Shown: one piece after another, positions 11,608 to 24,619 of the stretch
Position numbering within the stretch: the first letter of the stretch is position 1
How the letters are laid out: each line of letters opens with the position of its first letter
Translations under genes and position numbers: made by a program
The notes under the pieces: generated by a model
What the model was told of the DNA's origin: nothing
Databases searched by the model: none
What the model saw: the letters and a program-made list of their open reading frames with translations, nothing else
NCBI GenBank assembly: GCA_001557505.1
Contig: LSAX01000010.1
Location: 1,550,001 to 1,614,000 of the forward strand
Source: Reticulascus tulasneorum
Lineage: Eukaryota > Ascomycota > Sordariomycetes > Glomerellales > Reticulascaceae
DNA: 64,000 bases
Direction of reading: 5' to 3'

Positions 11608-14338
11608 TTATGCTAAGTAGGTGTATGCACTTCCTTCTCTCTCTATGTAGTCCTTCTCGATCAAGCTGCTCCAAGTTAGCCACTGTTTAATGAAGCTCAC
11701 AACAGGGGACTTACCTCTCAATCTCCTTTTTGATCTGTTGTGCATCAACGGCCCCGCGTTTCTTCGTGAGATTGATAACTTCGGCCACGAGCTCTCCATG
11801 CCCCATCGTCTTCCGGCTCTTCATAATCCTCACAATCGCAGCTTGTGTCTCAAACCGTCGATCCTGTGCAATTCTCTCGTGCGTCGCCTTGTTCTCCTCC
11901 TTTGTCTCCTTCAGCTGGATCTGGTTGATCTTAACGCGGTACTTAGGGTCCGTAAACAGCTTGTTAATCGTAAACGTATCCGTGGGTTTCACGTCCTTGC
12001 CCTTGGGGTGCTTGGCCAGCACCCTTATCCTACCGCAGGCGAGGGACTGCAGTGTGCGCTCGAGCTCCATGCCCTGGAGATTGGTGGAGCTCGCGATCTG
12101 CTCGTAGCTAAGGATGCCATCAAGGCCGACCTCGTTGAAAAGGATGATGACGACAGCCTGGTACGCGCTGACAAGGAGCTCTTTGGTGCCCTTGGGGAAG
12201 CTTGCCTTAAGAACACAGTGAGCTAGCCCATGCTTCCAGTGAAGTAGCCTTCCAGTGTGTTTATTCTTGTAGAACGAGTCAAACCGCTCGATTTGCTTGG
12301 CGACGTCGACTGGTAGGTTGACGCGCACGTCTGCGTATGTTGGCCAAGCTGCCGCCGAAAGAATCATGACCTGCAGATCGAGAGGTGCCTTCTCTGCGCC
12401 AGTGCCTTCAGACCATTGTTTGTACGACTCCATTTCGTCCTTTGCGAGCTCCTGATCCTTGAACATCTGTTCCAAATTATGGGTAAAATTTGACCCGCAT
12501 TCGTCTCTCAGTTTTCTCAGCATGTTCCTCTCGGCATCTTGGCTGGCACTCCGGCTCATGAGTAATCTTCGTGCGAGATCCTTTTTGTAGAATGCCTCGA
12601 ACGCGTCTTTTCCTTGGATGAATCGAAATAGCTCAAGGGCCTGATCTAATTGTCGATCCAGCTCCGCATCCTCATCACCTGTGCTCGCTTGCCCGCTTTG
12701 TTCTGCAACAGCCCGGTCCTTATTATCCGACAGGAGCGCCTTAGGCAGCGCCTTGAGCCCACCCCGCAACAGCATGTCGATATACTTTGCGATCATCTCA
12801 CCAATCTTCGATATTCCAGAACTCCACCCCGAGGCCGTTTTGCGGTCGTTCATGAAGTCGCTGAAAGCATTTCTGAGGTCGTAGGAAAATGCTTCATCAC
12901 CGCCAAACGCATCACGAATCATCAAATCCAGGGATCTTCGCAGTTCCAGCAGCCTCCTGACCATCTCATCGCCCCTCTCAATGTCGCTAACGATCGCCGA
13001 ACCAGATTGCCGGATATATATACGCCAAGGCTCCTTGAGCTTCTGCTGGATATCAGACAATCGTAGCAAGTCATACAATGCCTTCATCGACTCCACCTCG
13101 TTCTCAGCCATCAGCTTGGATAAACTGTCGCTGTTTAGCAGTTTGTCCGAGTAGTTTCCTATCAGAATACCATGCGCGGCATCGAGTAGCTGTTTCTTGG
13201 TAGTACTGTCGAAATTGTAGGCATTGCATCGATAGTCTTCTTTCTTAAGCACTCGCTCACAGGCGAGAATGTAGTCTTTCAGACTTGAGGCACTCCTCTC
13301 CTCTGCAAACTCTTCGAAATACTGCTCCGACTCTTCAATGAAACGAGGCTCAAAAGATTTCTCGTAGATGGTGAAGACGTGGAGCATCCTTATCGACTCC
13401 TTGAGTAAGGCTGAGTCAAACCGCTCGCTGTCGCCAGCCCGATCGTACGCGATCAGCTCGCACATGCCTGCCAATGCTCTTTCGCCAGGTGATGGCGCAC
13501 CGCCATCGTCGCTCGACACGAATACCATCTCTCTAAACTGAGCGATACTCATGTCGTTAATTTGCAGCTGCGTTTTGTCCTTGAGGAGAAATGCTCGGTC
13601 GAGATAGCTAAACGTGGACCGAATCTTCATCTGCAATCTACGTCAGGCCGAGGTTCAGCGGGTGGAGGGCGATGCACTTACTATCTGAAGATTCCACACC
13701 TTCCAGTGGCTTAGCACACTCCGTAGCATATCGATGTTCGTATTCCCTCCACTCGCCTTGATTGATCGTAAGACTCCGTTATTCAGATGCTCCTCGCATC
13801 TCTTCTTGAGTGTGTAGTTCAACTTTTGCTCCTCGCCGTGTCTGCAGATATCCTCCACCCCTCTGTATAACCTCTCCAGCGGCAGCTGCGGTGTCTGCAG
13901 GCTGAATACAGCCGTCAAGGCATTGCCAAGATCTTGCCAAGTCCGGTTGTAGTATTGCTCGTTCTGCACGTTCTGCGAAGCTGGCCTTAGATTCTTAATC
14001 ACCAGCTTCTTCGCGCCGGTGTATGGTCTGAAGGCATTCTGCTGTGTAAGGTCGACAACCTCCGGCAACTTCCCTTTCATCTTGATCGACATCGTCGGAG
14101 CCGGAGTAGGGTCTGGGCCAAATTTAAAGCGCTTGGGACTGGGCTTCCCCGACTGTGGTTGTGGCTGCGGCTCCTGTGGGTTCGCGATGCTGGCCTCGGA
14201 ATCGACGCGGGGTCGCCTGCGCGACGGGCTGTTCGCGTCCGTCTTTGATGGTGTGGGTTGGTTGCTCTTGGTTCCCGAATTCCCCGTCGCCCTCGTTGGT
14301 AAGGCTCCCTCAACTCTGGGAGTCGAGCTCGGCGGCAT
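11608..14338 (-). CDS. cul4: Cullin-4, scaffold of CRL4 ubiquitin ligases
   Basis: Scaffold joining Rbx1 to the DDB1 adaptor in CRL4 E3 ligases, which act in DNA replication/repair and, in fungi, in heterochromatin and DNA methylation control. Exons 13682-14338, 11715-13630 and 11608-11665, 876 residues. Residues 1 to about 75 are a Pro/Ser-rich disordered leader, as in fungal Cul4. Cullin repeats follow, then the cullin homology segment (FRFIQGKDAFEAFYKKDLARRL). Near residue 822 the neddylation motif IVRIMKSRK carries the acceptor lysine, and the winged-helix end reads LIEKDYIERE then YTYLA. The second intron is needed to restore IESLIEKDY. Start chosen at MPPSSTPR; an in-frame upstream extension lacks family-like content. 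Confidence 0.94.
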
Positions 14339-14811
14339 GGACCGTGAGGCGTTGCAACAACTTGACTTGACCAAGCTGTTGCACGGGCTTTCCTGGTTTG
14401 TCAAATGTGAAATGTGGAATGTGAGAGATCCCGGCGATCTCGATTGTAGCTCGGTTGGTATGCTTGTGAGGGGGTATCGTAAAGAAAGTCGCATGCAATG
14501 AGTTTTCGAAATTATGGCTGAGTTCACCACTGTCGTAGATTGTCACGGGCTTAAGTGCGGAGCCAGAAATACCTTAGTAGGCCAAAATGTTGAATCGGCA
14601 TCATCATTTTATCGCGAGCTCGGGGACAATGGAGATTAGATACGACATCCCCCCACTTGCGATTAACCCCGGTAAAGCCCCCACAAAGATCGCCTATTGA
14701 CATACCCATTCACCATTCGATCCATCTACAGGCACATATTAAACTACATACAACCTAATTATCTACAATCCTGTTCGTACAAAATGTGGTGTTTCATGGG
14801 AGTCTTTGCCC
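14339..14811. other. cul4 promoter / tel1 3' region
   Basis: Tandem spacer between tel1 and cul4, both minus strand. It should contain the tel1 terminator and cul4 promoter. Nothing else was recognised. Confidence 0.45.
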
Positions 14812-17800
14812 TTAGGCATACGCAGCCCAACCTGTTCGTTTGTTAGCCAAAACCTCATCAAAAGGTAAAATGACGCCGGTTGACATACCAGAATACAATA
14901 CAGCCAGATTTCTCTCATCAGTGGCTTGGTTAATGAGATCGTTGACGGTGGCTGTGACGCTCAAGGTCTTGGACAACTTCTTTCGCACAACTTCCAGGGC
15001 CCTCTCAGCTTCTGAAGGTTCATTGACCCGGCTGGTTCCTTTTTTCGTCTTTTTGATCTCTGTTTCGGTCTGATCTCCGTCGTCCTCTCCCGCATCTTCA
15101 TCCCTCCTAGCATTTTGAAGCTTGGCCAGTCTAACAGGTGAGATTGACCAAGAGTAAAGAGGATCGTATCTCAACACGTCGAGGATCGTCATGATAGAGT
15201 AGGTCTCGTCTCGCAAAGCATCTAGTGTAAACTCGCAACAACGGCGGAAGACACCCTCCGTTTTTGTCACGCCCATGCCATCGACGATATCCCTAGTCAT
15301 TCTAAACGGAACCAGTTCAGGGACGGGCAACACTCGGCCCATTTCAAAGGCAACACCCAGGTCAATGTGAACCACTTCGCCAGTCTTGGAATCTAAGAGG
15401 ATGTTATGGCCATGTCTGTCCCCGAGGCCCAATACATGGCCCAGCATCGATATCGCTGCAGTTGCTCTCGTGTATGCCAGACGCTTGACGAACCATTCGT
15501 CGGGATCAACAAAGTTCTCCATGAAGAAGTATCGCATGACGGGGTGAAATCTTTCAGTCACTTTGCGGTACGTACTGATGCGAGTCTCAACTGTCTTGTT
15601 TTGTACGTTGGAGATTTCTTTCCTGCATTGCGGCCCTTTGAGATCTTTCGGGAAATATCTCTCATGCGCCGGCATGAGGAACTCGTGCAGCGGAATCGTG
15701 TTGGGGACGAACTCGATAAGACCAGATGCGGACGTTAGAGGCAGCACTTTGTACGTCCTGATCCCTAATTTCCGTTGTTGTGTTGCTCGATGAAGCTTCA
15801 GTAGGGAAGAAACAGCCGCAAAAACTTGCTCCATGATAGCGTCTTGCCGAAGATCATCATTACCGCCCTTTACTAGTTGCCTGTACCTCTTGCCATCACT
15901 ACCCACGGCCGTAATGATCTTCGGTGCGCTGACTCCGGAAGCAATCGTCATCTGAGGCTCTAGCTTTGTAATGATTGGCACTTTTGAGTAGTCTTTGTCG
16001 ACAGCCAGTTCAAACTGCATGGTTGGTGGAGGGATCTGGTACTTAGCCAGATAATGTACTAGATTTTGTCCAGTCTGACAATCCTTCAGAGCGATCTTGT
16101 GACCCGCCTTATACTTGGCTGGATCTTTGTCGACTGCGAAAAGATGGTAGTACTTGCTTGTTCGGTCAAGAGCTTGCCAGACCGCGGCAACGCTAGAGTT
16201 GGTTGACAGTTGCTTTGCAACCTTTTCTGTCGCTTTATGTCGAAGCACGGCGACCTCGTCCTTTGCATTCGCCCGAGTCTTGGTCCCAGACCATATCTGA
16301 TACATGCTATGATATGGATGCTCAACACAAATATTATGGACCAGTGTTATCAAGAGCTTTTGGAACAAATTGGATTTGTCCTGTAATCTTGATGAAAGTT
16401 GATTCATCAGAGGCGCAAACTTCCTCGTCGTAACTTTGTCAAGATACTTCCTTGCTGCATCGTTGGTAGAATCTTCATCGGACCGTTCGAGCCACAGGGC
16501 TGTAAATCGTAAAGCATCATTGTTGTGCTCGTCCGATGCGATTAGAGAAAGTAGATAGTTCTCAATGCTTAATCGCACAAATTCGCTCCTGGTCTGTTCG
16601 ACTCGTCGTAGCTCTTGCTCGTCTAGGTCGAGCCATGTCTTTGCGCGGGCAAGATGCGTTGAATATCTGGTTCTCATCTGAGAGTCTCTCGCGCCGGATA
16701 TGAGAGTTTTAAGTTGTGTAACTTCGTCGCTCTTGCCCTTCCTGAGACTCTGAAGCCTGGCGAGGTCCTCTAGTCCATCCGAATTTTGTAACTGCTCATC
16801 GCAGAACATTGCGAACTGATGAAAGACTTGGCCAGCCTCTTTCCCTTCATTCTTCCCTTTCAACTCCTTCAGAGCTGGTTCAAGGTATCTCTTCTGAATA
16901 TCTTGGGGCTTCTCTAGCTTTGCAACAGAAACCTGATGCCCGATCTTTGAGAGAAGGTCAGACCGGCTGACTGGAACAGTCTGCTTCTTCAGCGCCGAGT
17001 CACTGTCAATGCTCTGAAGCATGCGGATGGAGGGAATCATCTCGCCATGGTCCCAAAGCGAATTTGCTGCCTCAATTCTGATAGCAGCATCAATATTTAG
17101 ACCCAGGTCTTCACAAGGCGCAATCAAGTCGGTTAGCGACGTAGACAGGTTTAAGGACTCTTGCGTAGCCTGGTGAAAGCGGTATATGCCGGAGGACATG
17201 AGAAGAGATCGAATCTCTACCTGCCTCGCCTCTGCCGTAGACAGATTTGCAGGAGCACGGAGCTTTGGGTGCTGACTTAGCATGCTCAAGGTGGTTTCTC
17301 GACAAGAGAGAATTTGGCTCACGTCCTCATATCTGCATCTAGTAAGCACAATGTAAGAGTTCACATGCCGTACACAGACTCACCTTCCACGTCTCATCCA
17401 TTGCCCCCTGTGTTCAAACTTTGGGAGCATGTCTTCTAGTTCTGCAAAGTCCGTAATGTTTATAACATCATCCAGCTCAGCTAAGACAGCCAATGCACCC
17501 AGATGATGCCTTAAACTTGCTGCATTTAGCCCTTGATTTGCTAGGTTTCGCATAATCTGACCGAATCCGTCGTAAATAGCATTCCTAACCGCAAGCACAT
17601 CGACAGATTGATGGATGCTCTGATACGCCTTATAAATGGTTACAGCGTGATTGTCGCTTGATCCTGGGGCAGGTAGGTTCCATATCTCTAGTCTTCTCGC
17701 CGTCTGAAACGTGCTATCCAGCGAAGCAGCCGTTCCATCAATGCTCTGCTGTGTTTGAAGCAGGGAATGAGAGAGCCCAGTGAGGCCAAGTGTGCTTAGT

Positions 17801-20800
17801 GCTCGTACCAGGAATTGCCCATCCAGTCCTGAAGCTGAGTCTCTTTGTCGAATGTGGCTGTCGAATTGAGCTCCACGAAACGCTAGACTTTTTGATCCAT
17901 CTTTCTCGTATTCAAGACGCGCCAAAACTGTAGATAGGTTTGAGGCTTGCGGCACGCCGTAGTACGCATCGGGATCGTCAATATTTTCGAATATTGCCAG
18001 TAGCACATCTGTAGAATCAGATTCTCGAACTGCAGAAGATCGTCGAGAAACCCGTATAGTTTGTGACGCAGCCACCTCAACGAAAAGTAGTGCCGTCTTG
18101 TACATTCCGCATCGTGAAGCGGCCGAAGAAGCGGCCGAAAAGTCAATGTCAAGCCATTGGGAACGATCTGCTATGGAATTTTCATTAGGCAGTTGTTGTA
18201 TTCTGAGATACAACATAGTATTGATGAGGTACTTCAAATTCTCCCTTGAGGCTTCAGAGTCCACAGTGAGCCACTCTTTCATTGCCTCGGACAAAGTGCG
18301 TTTGATGACGTGCTGCTTGTCGAGTTGACTGCAAAGGCCCAAGTGCGCGATGAATGGGAATGCTTCCTCCGCGAAGCCTTTGACATGCGTGAGTATTGGG
18401 GATAGGACGCTTAGAATGGTATACTCAGGAACAGACTTGGCGAGATGCGTTGCTAAAAGTTGTATCCACTCTGGTTTCTCAATCTGCTCACGGGAAAGGA
18501 TTTGAGAATCATGAGTGTACGCTGACAAGGAGATGTCTGAAGGCGGCGTCCGGTACTGATTCCATTCCGATGCTAGAAATAAGGCTTCGGACAATGTTTT
18601 GTGACCTGCAACCAGAAGAACATCATCCTCTTGGGCCTCCGCCTCAGACACTACGGCTCGCAAAGCAGACTCGGCGAGCCCTGCTGTAAACGAGTCCTTA
18701 CTCATTGTAAGGCGCTGAAGCAAAGCGAGTATTCCCTGCTCAGAGCCGTTAGACCCTGAAGACAGTTTGCTGTACTGGGATAGATGAGACTCTCGCAGCA
18801 TTTCCTGCTGGATCTCTCCGGAAGCTGCGAAAGATCTGCCCACTACACGGCCAGCCCATGCGAGATACTCGGTGCTCAAGGCGTTAGCCTTGCAGCTTTT
18901 CCAGACTAGCCCGCCATGCTGTAATGCTTGCTCGTCGCTCTCAATTACATCTTGTCGGCTTGATGAAGGAATGTTAAAATCCCCGCAAAGCATTCCCAGG
19001 GCTAGATCCCGCGCTGCTTCGTTCAAAAGTTTGTCTTCACGTTCTCCATCCTTCAAGATTTCTAGGAGAAGGTTACTTTCGTGCGTTCCCTTCTCAGCAT
19101 TTCCGGAGGAACGAATTCGAGATGCAGATTGCGTGATGGATTTGAATGCACTCCGTTGATCCTCATCTTTAAAGGCAGGCGACTCATACTCGACGAGGTA
19201 TGTGCCAAACCAAGCGTGAAACTGCTGAGCTTTACTCATCGTAGCTTTAAATTGGCTTTCCTGAGTTGTACTTGACTGGCTAGATTCAAGAAAGACCCTT
19301 AAAGCAGCCAAAGTAGAGAGAGAATAGCCGGCGAGGAACGACGGTACTTGAACAAGATGCTTTCTGCCTTTTGAGATGATATATTGACTGATTCCAAGGG
19401 CGTCATCCGCACATTCCGAATCGACGATGAATGGACGTATAGAATGGAGCAGCATCTCCAGCGGGTATGATTCAAGTGCAACAGGCCCAGCTAAGCAGAC
19501 CAGCACTCGAACTTTTCGTAATACCGAGCAGGCGTGAAGTGAGCCCAAGGCTGGGTGTACTGTGTTGAACAGTCTTCTTGCAATCAAGACAACAAGAGCA
19601 GGCGTCCATATGGTATGAAGCTCGTATTCTGTCTTGCTGCATAAATGAAATATCTCTCGTAGGAGATGTTTTGCCTTGAACATTGGTTGCTGGTTGGCTG
19701 GTAAGGTCACAGGTGAATGGGATAGTTTCTTGATCTCCCCCATGATGGTCGCAGCATACGCAAAATTGTCGTCTTGTGCAAAGTACTTCTCGATAGGGTC
19801 TTCCTGATCGAATAGGTCAAAGAACAGGGCAACAATATCGACAAAATTAGCGTAGATCGAGTCCAGATAAGGTTCTCTGCCAAGACGCTTTCGAACCCTG
19901 CTCTCACTGGTCAAGTTGTCCGGGCCAGGCACACTCATATCGTGCGCGATTGAGTATGCTAACACTTTCGGAAATCCCTTTTTGATCATGTCCACAGGGG
20001 TGATGCTGAGCTTGTGAGCAAGATTAACAGCTGATTCCTCTTGCCCTCGCATAATCATTAGCGCGGCTGCCTCTGCCTGTGCCGTAGTGAGCAGTTCTTC
20101 CAAACTGGCGAACCCAAATATCTCAAAGGGGATATTGTCAATAGAACCAGAATCGAGCCAGGTGTACAGTAACTGGGGACAGAAGAGATTGAATAGCTCT
20201 TTAGGCGAAGCGAGTTGAAGAGCGTTTGATGTTTTGGTAAGACATCTAGTCGCATATTGCGTCGATGAGGGTATGTTTCCTGGTGTCTCAAAGATATGGT
20301 AGGTGCATCTTCTAAGTAGGGTCGGCCAGCGGCATGCCATTTCTGCCAGAGCGAACAGGCGAAAGGCTATGCCCTCTACTTCTTCTGGATCCGTCGGAAG
20401 GCTTGCTAGAACATCTACAAATATGTCATCGTGCATTTTCAAGACATAGAGTCCAAAAATATCTGGCAGCTGGGTTGCAATAAGGTGCTTAACTTGCATT
20501 GTGCCGTCTTTTAGAATGGACAGCAATGTCGTCCGACATGAAGAGAGTCCTAGTCGAGTGCCATACTGATAATCCACTCTCAACAGGGTAAGCAAGAGAC
20601 TTGCCAAAGAACCCTGAGCCTTTGGAGAGAGGCCATTGTTTGGTAGAGATGCCTTGACGAAGTAGTTGTAAAGATCCCCAGCCATGGCAGCAATGTCATG
20701 CTTATCATCTAACCACACGCGAACCAGACCGTCCATGATATCGAGACAGGTGCAGTGTGCCACCTCACAGTTGGTATACTCTGCTTGTCCTATAATTTCA

Positions 20801-23800
20801 CCCAGTCTTTGAATGACACGCAGTGCATCATCGGGACTAATGACCAAGTCAGACTGGAAGACCTCGATCATCATGGCGTTGCACGACAGAAGCCCTTCGT
20901 CCGAGAGTATGAGTAGTTGGTCGAGGAATGATTCAGGCACAAGACCAACTTGGCTACTATCCTTGTGTATAGCTTCGAGCAAATATAAACGCAAAGTGGT
21001 GTCCTGGTAGAATGCGTTCGAGTTGAGGCTCATTGAGATGTTTTGCCTCGGAACATCCATAGGCTTGGCAATTGAGCTCGCCCTACTTTGTTGGGAATCA
21101 AATTCATCATCAAGATCCATGAAGTCTTGATTTTGGCCGGATGACTGTCTAATGCTTCGTTGGTGAAGAGTGGCGGCTAGGATAGCAAATAGCCGAAGAA
21201 GATAGGGGTATTCTTTCGATAGAATGGTCAAATTTGACGTTGCGAGATGAGGTGCGTAAGGACGAATTGTCCGTAGCAGGAGGTCAAAGAATACTTGATT
21301 GTCGGGGGAATCAATGACGGCACTCAAGGTAGCTTCCAACAACTTGAATAGGCCAGGTTCAATATCTCGTGACTGTCTTGAGTTCAAGTCTAGGAGCTGA
21401 GGAATGAGCATTGCTCCAACAATGCAGGCCGAGAACAAACTCTGTAGCTTCTCTGGGGATATCTGGGCACCACCCTCTGCACCTCGTTTGGCCCAGGTTT
21501 CGCACAGCTCTTGTAACTCTTCTATTTTGGGGGAAAAGAGCTCGAGAACGAGCTTCTTGGAGGCATGAAAGCTGGCAGAGTCGCTTGCTTGGCTAAGATC
21601 CGTTGCTTCAGAGGCCAGCTTGCAGATCGTGGACGTTCTTGGCGCGAGATCAGGTTCGTCTAACAGCAGAAGATATCTCGTTATTGCTGCAGCTTCGCAA
21701 TGTGTTTTCCAAGCTTGACTTATGGAGCCACCAGAAACTGGTTCCGGCGAGATTTGAGGCAGAAGGCCGTTTCCACAACAGGCCCTAATCAAATTGACCA
21801 ATTCAGACGGTATGGCGTGGACTGAGTGCAATGAGGCAAACGTCATATCAGCTGTCTTGTAGTTAGCTCAAAAGTACTAGTCATGTTTCTTCTTATAATC
21901 ACCTACCTGGACTCCATTTTAGGAAGATCCATCGAATTATATGATGGCAAGTAGATTGACTAGCGCTCGGGAGCTTCGCGTTTCGCATGTATAGCAGATG
22001 CAGCATGAGAGTGATCGATGAGTCCACCAAAATAGCTGGCCCGTTAACATCTGCTGTGGTCACAATGCTATTGATGTCATCCGCTATGCTGTGATACGAG
22101 ACAAGATTGGACTCCAAAATTGAGTGAAGCAAAACGCAGGCAGCACGACAAGTCCCTGGAAGGCCAACGGACCGAGCGGCGATTTGCCAGACTTGCTTCC
22201 ATGGCGACCGCTCTGTGGGTTCGCTAGTGTAGACGGCGCAGCTAAAATTGCATATCAATCAGCACTTAAGTCTGAGAATGATGAGCCGGAACCTACCTTG
22301 AACAAGCCAGCATCGCCCAAGAAGACGTGGTCCCAAGTTTGTCACTGATCAGAACAGTCACATCAGACAGCAGTTCCGATATTTCAGCCGCTGAAAGCAC
22401 CTTGAAGGGCAGAATAAAAGGAATAAGCTGCAAGGCTGTCCTCTGCACCGCAGTATTAGAGGAGTTGAGTTTTTCTTGGAGTCTACTCGTCGCAGCAACA
22501 GCTCGACGCCTTTTTCGAGGATGCTCCTCTCCTGCAGCGGGCAAAGGCCGGCGCTGCCGGTTAGCTTGCCATAGGATGCTTTCGAGGTGACTCAGAATTT
22601 GGACCAGGGCCCATTTCCGTTCGCCTTCATGGTTATGCGGACGAAGGCCAAAAATATCAAGCTTGAAGTAATCTGCTGGTAGAGAAGCGGGCACAAAGGT
22701 AAGATCATCCAGCTGCAATTGAGCCCGATAATCACGCCTTGTGTACTCCAGCCACAACACCTCTACGAGATCCTCAATGTCTTTTCGTAAGGCGTCGTCT
22801 TCTGCGCCGAGCGACAGTCGCTGCAGAGGGAGACGAATTATCAAGATGGTCTTCAACATCTCATCTCTGACCGAATTGAGCATTTCATCTTTGGAAACGG
22901 TACGCCCTTGCCACCAATGACAGATCAAAGGCACCAATTCTCTGGCCAAGGTGCTTGCATGAGCAATATTGTCCGCTTGAACATTTGCCAATAGTACGTT
23001 TAAAGTGGCAAACGCGAACTGCGTGATTTGACTGAGAGCTAGATGCCGAAGCTGTAAGACCTGGATGATGGATCCCGAGATCTGCTTTGCGCGTTTCGAC
23101 AGCGGCGCGTTGGGCGGAAGTACCAGATAATGCAGACAATGAAGGAGCTCCTGGAGGCTTGCGCGATGAAGTTGGCCATGGTGTCTCTGCGTAGAATTGG
23201 ACCCAGACCTCGCGGTAGAATATGGCAAAGAAAAGTTTTGAGCTGTTCCGGGAGCCGGAGATGCACGAGACCCAGAGTCTCGCTCAGCGGACTCAAGATA
23301 GTGTGCTATTGAATCGACGCAGAAGTCGACACATCCCAGCCAGCCCTCGGCATCGTGGGTAGAGAGATGCTCTACGTTAGCTTGGTGGGCAAGAACAGCA
23401 ACTATGGACTTGATGTAGTCTTGAACGAGGGGCTCGATGAAGTCTTGATCTGGTCCGGGGAGCGTTTGCGTGATATGACGAATTACTGCTAGGACGGTCT
23501 TTCGTTTGAGTTTTGATGCGCCATGGTTTATGGCCAGTCGAAGAGCTTCAGCGCATTTTGACAATCTCGATGCGGCCGAAGTTGACGTGTTTTTCTTTGT
23601 GCTGAAGTAATTCTCCTTTTCTGTGATGGTGCACTTGAACAGGACTTCAAATATTCCATGATAACCTATGTCCTTGACCTCCGAACTATCCAAGGTTAGC
23701 ACTAGAAGCCAGCATAATTATGCTAGCGGATATGATCCTCACAGCTTCGCTGTATTCCCTTTCCTGTCTAACAGAAAGATCAAGTCTAGACAAGGATCAG

Positions 23801-23983
23801 CCAGAGAACCTATAGTCATAGTTGGGGATCATACCATCCAGTCCACTTCCGCGTTCTTTTTGAGCTCCGCTAGAGATCGACTCTATAAAAATGGTTAGAC
23901 GTGCGCATCGAGTTGTTTACTTATTACTTACGGAGAGCACCTTTCATGGTGAGCTCCCCTGTCCTCTCCTTTGTTGGCGCCAT
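14812..23983 (-). CDS. tel1: Tel1/ATM-type phosphatidylinositol-3-kinase-like protein kinase
   Basis: Checkpoint kinase recruited to double-strand breaks by the MRN/MRX complex and involved in telomere maintenance. Eight exons: 23932-23983, 23835-23882, 23743-23785, 22297-23685, 21907-22241, 17384-21851, 14889-17338 and 14812-14831; 2,934 residues, right for fungal Tel1. The three tiny 5' exons build a TAN-like N terminus (RGSGLDDLIFLL then SEVKDIGYHGIFEVLFKC). FAT-type helical repeats precede the kinase, which has GGNDDLRQDAIMEQVF, the catalytic loop GLGDRHGHNILL (near residue 2753), and HIDLGVAFEMGR in place of DFG. The final 20-nt exon completes the FATC end NLAVLYSGWAAYA. All phases agree. 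The start could instead be the ATG at 23947, 12 codons in. Confidence 0.95.
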
Positions 23984-24619
23984 GTTTCTACTATTTACTG
24001 ATGTGTACGTTGGCGTGAAATCATGTTGTAGCCTTTGGAAAGGTATAGACGACTCCGTAGGCTGGAGAGTCTATACACATCGGTTCCCGGAAGCTCAGTG
24101 AGAACAAGGCGAGAGCCTCACAAGCTCTGAGTCAGAAAGACGATACACGTCTAAAAAACATTCGAGAATTGGCCGTGATCCCATGAGCTTGCTGCATTTG
24201 TCAAAAATAAACCGAAACGGCCGAACAAACGAACTTGGAATCCAGTCATTGAGTGTAAACAGAGCAATCAGGCAGTAGGCAGTCAATATCTGACTTTAGG
24301 AGCTCCTGCCTTAATTCTCGAAATAGCTAAGGTAATTAAGGTTAGGTGGTAGTCTAGCTCTCGCATTCGGCAGAATTACAGGGTTTTCACCGCTTTTGGG
24401 ACAGTTTGTTGACTTCGGACCGAAACATCTCCGCAGCAACTTAGAAGGGCTGTAGCACCTAAAATCTAGGCGTAAACTTTTTGAAAGGCAACACCTTGAA
24501 TAGGTCGAGACACTCTTTTCGCGCGTTCTTCTGCAACACACCAGCAGTCTGACGCGCCCGATACCCAGATCCTTGGCGTACTGTCGCGTTCGACAATGCG
24601 ATAGCGGCCAATCGCCAAC
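23984..24619. promoter_or_regulatory. Shared divergent promoter tel1/nup192
   Basis: A 636-bp region between two head-to-head genes, tel1 (-) and nup192 (+), and so it must contain both promoters. No open frame or RNA gene was supported. Specific factor sites were not identified. Confidence 0.55.
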
